Assembly (NCBI RefSeq): GCF_900102075.1 | Contig: NZ_FNAV01000008.1 | Location: forward strand, 62,001 to 126,000 | DNA from: Salipiger thiooxidans | GTDB taxonomy: Bacteria; Pseudomonadota; Alphaproteobacteria; Rhodobacterales; Rhodobacteraceae | Length of the DNA stretch: 64,000 nucleotides | Reading direction: 5' to 3' | Shown: one piece after another, positions 58,136 through 64,000 of the stretch | How the letters are laid out: every line of letters starts with the position of its first letter | How positions within the stretch are numbered: position 1 is the stretch's first letter | Notes under the pieces: generated by a model | Told to the model about the DNA's origin: nothing | Database searches by the model: none | What the model saw: only the letters and a program-made list of their open reading frames with translations | Program-made: the position numbers and the translations under genes

Positions 58136-59136
58136 AGACCCTGAAGACCGCGCTTGCCGCGCTGCTCCTGTCCTCGACGCCGCTGATGGCCGAGGAACTG
58201 ATCATGTCGTCGTGGCTGCCGCCGAAGCACCCGATCGTCGTCAACGCCTTCGAGCCCTGGGCCGAAGAGGTCGAGAAGGTGACCGACGGCCGCGTCACCG
58301 TGCGCATCATGCGCAAGCCGCTGGGCAGCCCGCCGGCGCACTTCGACATGGCGCGCGACGGCATCGCCGACGTGACCTACGGCCTGCATTCCTTCACCGA
58401 GGACGACCGTTTCAACCGTGCGCGGCTGGGGCAGTTCAGCTTCCTCGGCGATGACGCCATCGCCAACTCCAAGGCCTACTGGAGCATCTACGGCGGCGAA
58501 CTCGACGCGGCCGCAGAGCACGAAGGCACACACCTGCTGGGCCTGTTCATGCACGGGCCGGGCCTGCTGCACAACAACCTGCGCAAGATCGAGACGCCCG
58601 CGGATCTCGAGGGCATGAAACTGCGCGTGCCCGGCGGCTACGTGGGCGACCTGGTGTCGACGCTCGGCGCGGCACCGCTCTTCATGTCCTCGACCGAGGT
58701 CTACGAGAAGCTGTCGCGCGGCGTCATCGACGGCGTGGCCTTCACCTACGAGGCGATGACCGCGTTCAACCTCGTTGACTACATCAAGTACTCGATGACG
58801 GTCCCGGGCGGCATCTACAACACCACCTGGTTCTTCGTGGTGAACGAGGACAAGTGGAACAGCCTCTCGGAAGAGGACCGCGCCGCCATCGACGCGATCT
58901 CGGGCGAGGCCTTTGCCGAGCGCGTCGGCCAGGCGTGGAACGACGCCGACACCGCCGCACAGGACGTGGTGGGCGACAAGGTCGAGTTCTACGCCGCAGG
59001 TCCCGAGGTGGTGGGCGCGCTGCGCGACGCCGCCGGCACGCTCGAGGCCTCGTGGGCCGAAGGGCTGGGCGAAGGCTATGACGGCGCCGCGGCGCTGGAA
59101 GAGTTCCGCGCGATGACCGGGGTCTCGGTCGAATGA
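58132..59136 (+). CDS. TRAP transporter periplasmic binding protein, DctP family
   Basis: 334-residue receptor. Signal peptide TLKTALAALLLSSTPLMA is cleaved before EELIMSSW. Family features: WLPPKHPIVVNAFEPWAEEV, DMARDGIADVTYGLHSF, MKLRVPGGYVGDLVSTLGAAP with the ligand-binding arginine, and EVYEKLSRGVIDGVAFTYEAM. The ligand is not known. Because the gene is in an operon with fahA and maiA, an aromatic acid feeding the homogentisate route, such as a hydroxyphenylacetate, is the best guess. Overlaps maiA and dctQ by 4 bp each. Confidence 0.92.
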   Translation: MKTLKTALAALLLSSTPLMAEELIMSSWLPPKHPIVVNAFEPWAEEVEKVTDGRVTVRIMRKPLGSPPAHFDMARDGIADVTYGLHSFTEDDRFNRARLGQFSFLGDDAIANSKAYWSIYGGELDAAAEHEGTHLLGLFMHGPGLLHNNLRKIETPADLEGMKLRVPGGYVGDLVSTLGAAPLFMSSTEVYEKLSRGVIDGVAFTYEAMTAFNLVDYIKYSMTVPGGIYNTTWFFVVNEDKWNSLSEEDRAAIDAISGEAFAERVGQAWNDADTAAQDVVGDKVEFYAAGPEVVGALRDAAGTLEASWAEGLGEGYDGAAALEEFRAMTGVSVE

Positions 59137-59648
59137 CCCAGCCTGACGCAGGCGGCACCGCCCCGTCCCCCGCAAGCTCCGGGGGACGGTGGGGGCACCG
59201 GCGGGCGCTCTGGTACCGGCTTCTGGCCGATACCTCGGCGCTGCTGATCCTCGCATTGATCGGCGTGACCTGCGTCGACGTTGTGGGCCGCTACCTCTTC
59301 AACCATCCGTTCGGCGGCGCCTACGAGCTCACCCAGATGCTGCTCGCGGCGCTGGTCTTCGCGGCGCTGCCGCTGACCAGCATCGACGGCGGTCATGTCG
59401 AGGTCGACCTGGCGCTGCACCTGCTGTCGCGCCCGGTGCAACGGGTGCTCGGGCGCCTCGCCGGGGCGGTCTCGGCCGTGGCGCTCGCCTACTTCGCCTA
59501 CCGTCTGGTGCTGATCGGCCTCGACCAGATCCACGACGGCACCCGCAGCGCCTCGCTCGCGCTGCCCATGGCACCGCTCGCCTTCCTCGCCGCCGCCAGC
59601 TGCGCAGTGTCGAGCGTTGCGATGATCCTGCGCCGGGAGACCCAATGA
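59133..59648 (+). CDS. TRAP transporter small permease, DctQ family
   Basis: 171-residue four-helix membrane protein after a proline- and glycine-rich N-terminal tail (1-25). Conserved DctQ pieces are IGVTCVDVVGRYLFNHPFGGAYELTQ and ALPLTSIDGGHVEVDL. It overlaps both neighbouring genes by 4 bp, an arrangement that ties expression of the whole importer to the homogentisate enzymes upstream. Confidence 0.92.
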   Translation: MTQPDAGGTAPSPASSGGRWGHRRALWYRLLADTSALLILALIGVTCVDVVGRYLFNHPFGGAYELTQMLLAALVFAALPLTSIDGGHVEVDLALHLLSRPVQRVLGRLAGAVSAVALAYFAYRLVLIGLDQIHDGTRSASLALPMAPLAFLAAASCAVSSVAMILRRETQ

Positions 59649-60955
59649 CCATCTCGCTGATCGCCCTCGCCATCCTTCTCGGACTGGTGTTCATGCGCGT
59701 GCCGATCGCCTTCGCCATGGCCATCGTCGGCGGCATCGGCTTTGCCCTGCTGCGCGGCTGGGCCCCGGCCGGCGCCATGGTCGGCAACGCCGTGTTCGAG
59801 ACCGGGCTGAACTATTCGCTTTCTGTGGTGCCGCTCTTCATCTTCATGGGCAACGTGCTCGCGGGCTCCGGCATCGCGCAGGGGCTGTTCTCGGCCGCCG
59901 ACCGGATCTTCGGGCGGATGCGCGGCGGGCTCGCCATGGCCACGGTGCTGTCCTGCGGCGGTTTCTCGGCGGTCTGCGGCTCGTCGCTCGCCACCGCGGC
60001 CACCATGTCCAAGGTCGCCATGCCCTCGATGCGGCGCTTCGGCTATTCCGACAGCCTCGCCACCGGCGCCATCGCCGCGGGCGGCACGCTGGGCATCCTG
60101 ATCCCGCCGTCGGTGGTGCTGATCATCTTCGGGCTGCTGACCGAGGCCGACATCGGCAAGCTCTTCCTGGCGGGGATCATTCCCGGCATCCTTGGCATTA
60201 TCGGCTACCTGCTGGCGGTGATGGTGGCGGTGCGGCTGAAGCCTGAGCTCGCCCCAAAGGTCGGCGAGGTCCACCCGATGACCCGCGCGGACGCGATCAG
60301 CGTCGCCGCGGTGCTGGCGCTCTTCGTCTTCATCATGGCGGGAATCTACGGCGGCTTCTTTACCCCCATCGAGGCCGCGGGCATGGGCGCCGCCGCGGCG
60401 CTGGTCATCGCCTTCCTCACCGGCGGGCTCAGCCGCCACGTGCTGTGGCAGGCCTTCGTCGAGAGCGCCAGCGCCTCGGCGATGATCTTCGCCATCGTGA
60501 TCGGCGCCGAGATCTTCAGCAACTTCGTGACCTTCGCCGGGCTGCCGGACGCGCTCGCGGACATCGTCGAGGATCAGGGCATGTCGCCCTGGCTGGTGCT
60601 CCTGCTGATCGTGCTGATCTACATGGTGCTGGGCTGCTTCCTCGAGAGCCTGTCGATGATCCTGCTCACCGTGCCGGTGTTCTACCCGCTGATCTCGGGG
60701 CTCGACTTCGGTGTCGAGATCCTCGCCGATCCGGACGCGCTGGTGATCTGGTTCGCGATCATCGTGGTGGTGGTGACCGAGATCAGCCTGATCACGCCAC
60801 CCATCGGAATGAACGTCTTCGTGCTGCGCTCGGTGCTGCCGGACGTGTCGCTCGGGACGATCTTCAGCGGTGTCTACGTGTTCTGGGTCGCCGACATCAT
60901 CCGGCTGGCGCTGATCATCGCGCTGCCGATCCTGTCGCTCTACCTGGTCGCATGA
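59645..60955 (+). CDS. TRAP transporter large permease, DctM family
   Basis: 436-residue channel subunit with about 12 helices. Motifs are PLFIFMGNVLAGSGIAQGLF, CGGFSAVCGSSLATAATMSKVAMP, GTLGILIPPSVVLIIFG and ITPPIGMNVFVLRSV. The start ATG 59645 overlaps dctQ; a frame beginning earlier would run antisense to logic through dctQ and is rejected. It closes the aromatic-acid importer. A 132-bp gap without an evident terminator separates it from the second MarR gene. Confidence 0.95.
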   Translation: MTISLIALAILLGLVFMRVPIAFAMAIVGGIGFALLRGWAPAGAMVGNAVFETGLNYSLSVVPLFIFMGNVLAGSGIAQGLFSAADRIFGRMRGGLAMATVLSCGGFSAVCGSSLATAATMSKVAMPSMRRFGYSDSLATGAIAAGGTLGILIPPSVVLIIFGLLTEADIGKLFLAGIIPGILGIIGYLLAVMVAVRLKPELAPKVGEVHPMTRADAISVAAVLALFVFIMAGIYGGFFTPIEAAGMGAAAALVIAFLTGGLSRHVLWQAFVESASASAMIFAIVIGAEIFSNFVTFAGLPDALADIVEDQGMSPWLVLLLIVLIYMVLGCFLESLSMILLTVPVFYPLISGLDFGVEILADPDALVIWFAIIVVVVTEISLITPPIGMNVFVLRSVLPDVSLGTIFSGVYVFWVADIIRLALIIALPILSLYLVA

Positions 60956-61087
60956 CCTGCGGGGCAGCCCCGCCGGGCTGCCCTTCCGCCCGCGTCACGC
61001 TTGCCTTTGCGGGCCCGGGCGATCATTCAGGAAGACCATGACCCAGACGAGACAGCCAGACCCAGAAACCAGGACGACGAACCGGAC

Positions 61088-61576
61088 ATGCGCCTAGAAA
61101 AGTTCTTTCCCTACCGCCTGGCCGTCGTCGCCGAAGCGTTCTCGCGCCAGCTCGTCGCCGTCTATGGCCGCGGTCATGGCCTCTCGCGCGAGGAATGGCG
61201 GCTGCTGTTCCTGCTCGAGGATGCCGAGACGCTGGATTCCCAGCGGCTGTCGCAGCGCACCTCTCTCGACAAGGTGCAGGTCAGCCGCGCCGCCTCGCGG
61301 CTCGAGGCCAAGGGGTTCATCCTGCGCGAGGTGCTGGGCGCCGACCGCCGCAAGCGCAACTATGCCATCACCCCCGAGGGACGGGCGCAGTTCCGGGCCG
61401 TCTTCGGCGATGTCGAGACGCGCGCCAACGAGATCCTCGCGGCGATGCCCGACGAGGACCGGGCCGCGCTCGAGCAGGGCATCGCCGCACTCGACAAGGC
61501 CATCGCCACGGTGACCCAGCCCGAGACCGGCCACGGCACCTCGTTTCCCCGGCCCGACCGGGCCGAGACCCGCTGA
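61088..61576 (+). CDS. MarR family regulator (second copy)
   Basis: 162-residue MarR protein similar in layout to the one at 51445: EKFFPYRLAVVAEAFSRQLVAVYG, LSREEWRLLFLLEDAE, LSQRTSLDKVQVSRAASRLEAKGF and the wing GADRRKRNYAITPEGRAQF. The ATG at 61088 is used because the domain starts there; the ribosome site is weak. It lies at the right end of the homogentisate island downstream of the TRAP genes and may regulate them or cross-bind the GCAAC dyads. Its C-terminal tail is rich in charged residues. Confidence 0.88.
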   Translation: MRLEKFFPYRLAVVAEAFSRQLVAVYGRGHGLSREEWRLLFLLEDAETLDSQRLSQRTSLDKVQVSRAASRLEAKGFILREVLGADRRKRNYAITPEGRAQFRAVFGDVETRANEILAAMPDEDRAALEQGIAALDKAIATVTQPETGHGTSFPRPDRAETR

Positions 61577-61612
61577 ACCGACGCCTTTGGTTTCTTCACA
61601 GGCGCCCGGGGC

Positions 61613-61914
61613 TCAGCCCGCCGTCCAGACCCGTCCACCCGCAGCGAGCTGCCGGTGACAAGTGCCGAGGCATCGGAGGCGAGGTAGAGCACCGCGCCCA
61701 TGATGTCCTCGACCTCGCGGGTGCGGCCGAGCCTGATCTTCTCCTCGATCCACGCGAGGCGGTCGGGATCGGTCAGGGTCTGCTCTGGCAGCGGCGTGTG
61801 GACCGGGGTCGGGCAGGGCGTGTTGACCCGGATGCCGGGCGGCCGCCATTCGATGGCCATGCCCTTTACCGTGCCATCGAGCCTGTGCTTGGTGGTGCAG
61901 TTGACCGCCCGGTC
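61613..61914 (-). pseudogene. C-terminal remnant of a short-chain dehydrogenase (SDR)
   Basis: About 100 codons corresponding to the last third of an SDR. The catalytic helix is present as AVNCTTKHRLDGTVKGMAIEW: the Lys is kept but the Tyr of YxxxK is Asn. It continues with GIRVNTPCPTPVHTPL, then EEKIRLGR, then VLYLASDASALVTGSSLRVDG. Near the end a +1 shift moves the terminal GGWTAG into another frame. The Rossmann half is absent. It is antisense to the long frames on the plus strand. Confidence 0.7.
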
Positions 61915-62578
61915 GACGCCGCCGACGTGGCCCATCTGCCCCGCAGCCGCGCCGGCGGAGGGGCTCGTGAGCGCGTTGTCGTGGTGGCGGCCACCGAAAG
62001 CAGCCACGCCCGAATGTGCGTCGGTTGAGGGCGCCCGTCCGCCCCGGCCCGGGAAGAGCGTGGCTTGTTTTGACGCGTCACCCGCTCTGTCTTCGCGGAT
62101 GAGGCGAAGAAATCCCGCGGAGAGCGGAGGTTTGGCGGAACCGGAACCGCTCTTGCGGGGTTCTTCCAACGGTCGGCCCCGCCGGTCCCGTTCTGTTTCT
62201 CTCTCTGCCATGACGACCTCGTCGCCTTGCCGACCCGCAGGCCTCCGCTCTCCGACACCCAGACCCCGAGACATGCCCGGCACGCATCGCGACCCAGCCC
62301 CTCATCGTGCCCCGACGTCCTGCCCGCCCGAAAGGGTGCGCGGGTGAGCCGCGTGCGCGGGGCGCCCGCGCCGCGCCCAAGAGGGCGCTGGACAGGACTC
62401 CAGCCAGGCCGCAGGCTGGCGGCGGCACTGTCCGGCTCAGGGCCGGCTCGGGACCGGCACGGGCCGGGCGCAGGGACCAAACCTGGGCCGAACCAACGGT
62501 CCCCGCACGCCCGGCCTCCCGCCGGGCGCCCGACGCAGACGCCTTCTCCCTCCGTTCCCTCATCGCTGGAAAGCTGAC
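61915..62578. other. Gene-free stretch before glgX
   Basis: 664 bp in which I find no supported gene, RNA or repeat. Frames on both strands are Arg/Pro-rich GC translations. A few GC-rich inverted stretches (for example CCGGCACGGGCCGG near 62453) are unremarkable. A promoter for glgX presumably lies within it but cannot be located with confidence. Confidence 0.5.

Positions 62579-64000
<1,422 letters not shown>

Overview
The window is GC-rich alphaproteobacterial DNA, most likely from a marine Rhodobacterales (Roseobacter-group) bacterium. The signs are a DnaA-like plasmid replication module, paired TRAP transporters, a sulfolactate cluster and codon use dominated by G/C third positions. Because it carries its own par/rep module, the window probably belongs to an extrachromosomal replicon (large plasmid or chromid), not the main chromosome. 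The genus cannot be fixed from sequence alone; a Salipiger-like organism is only a guess.

Layout. 1-2.5 kb: two dipeptide-type ABC permeases facing an IclR regulator. 2.5-7.4 kb: replicon core, with an 8-bp tandem array, a 7-bp tandem array of TGTCCCC half-sites, eight TGTCCCC-NN-GGGGACA palindromes (two inside parB and parA), parB, parA, a probable origin, and a DnaA-like initiator. 7.4-11.1 kb: a cobalt/nickel ECF transporter (CbiO, CbiQ, a CbiL-like protein, CbiM, a DUF4198 protein) behind a cobalamin riboswitch. 11.3-15.2 kb: a three-subunit periplasmic GMC dehydrogenase whose small subunit is broken by one extra base in a C9 tract. 15.6-23.4 kb: a DadA-like oxidase, a TRAP transporter and hydantoinase/oxoprolinase HyuA-HyuB. 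23.4-27.5 kb: a guanidinium exporter with a guanidine-II riboswitch, an SH3 protein, RidA, an FAD/[2Fe-2S] dehydrogenase pair and a LysR regulator. 27.6-33.9 kb: a two-component system and an RND efflux pair with similar 11-bp direct repeats in front of each. 34-35.2 kb: a dienelactone hydrolase and a cytochrome b561 stub.

35.2-43.6 kb reads as a complete 3-sulfolactate module: GntR regulator, sulfo-lyase SuyAB, the (S)- and (R)-sulfolactate dehydrogenases SlcC and ComC, a tripartite tricarboxylate-type importer with fused TctA-TctB, and a putative sulfate/sulfite exporter. 43.7-49.8 kb holds a plasmid-type HTH protein, an outer-membrane protein, about 1.7 kb of decayed ABC-transporter and peptidase genes, a glutamine-synthetase-like enzyme and an iron alcohol dehydrogenase.

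49.9-61.6 kb is a homogentisate island: HmgA, FahA, MaiA, an FAD aromatic hydroxylase, DUF2783, a metallo-beta-lactamase-fold protein, MarR and LuxR regulators and a TRAP importer. GTTGC/GCAAC dyads lie before both hmgA and fahA. A decayed SDR gene and about 0.66 kb without genes follow. The window ends inside glgX.

No rRNA, tRNA, CRISPR array, complete insertion sequence or integrase was seen.
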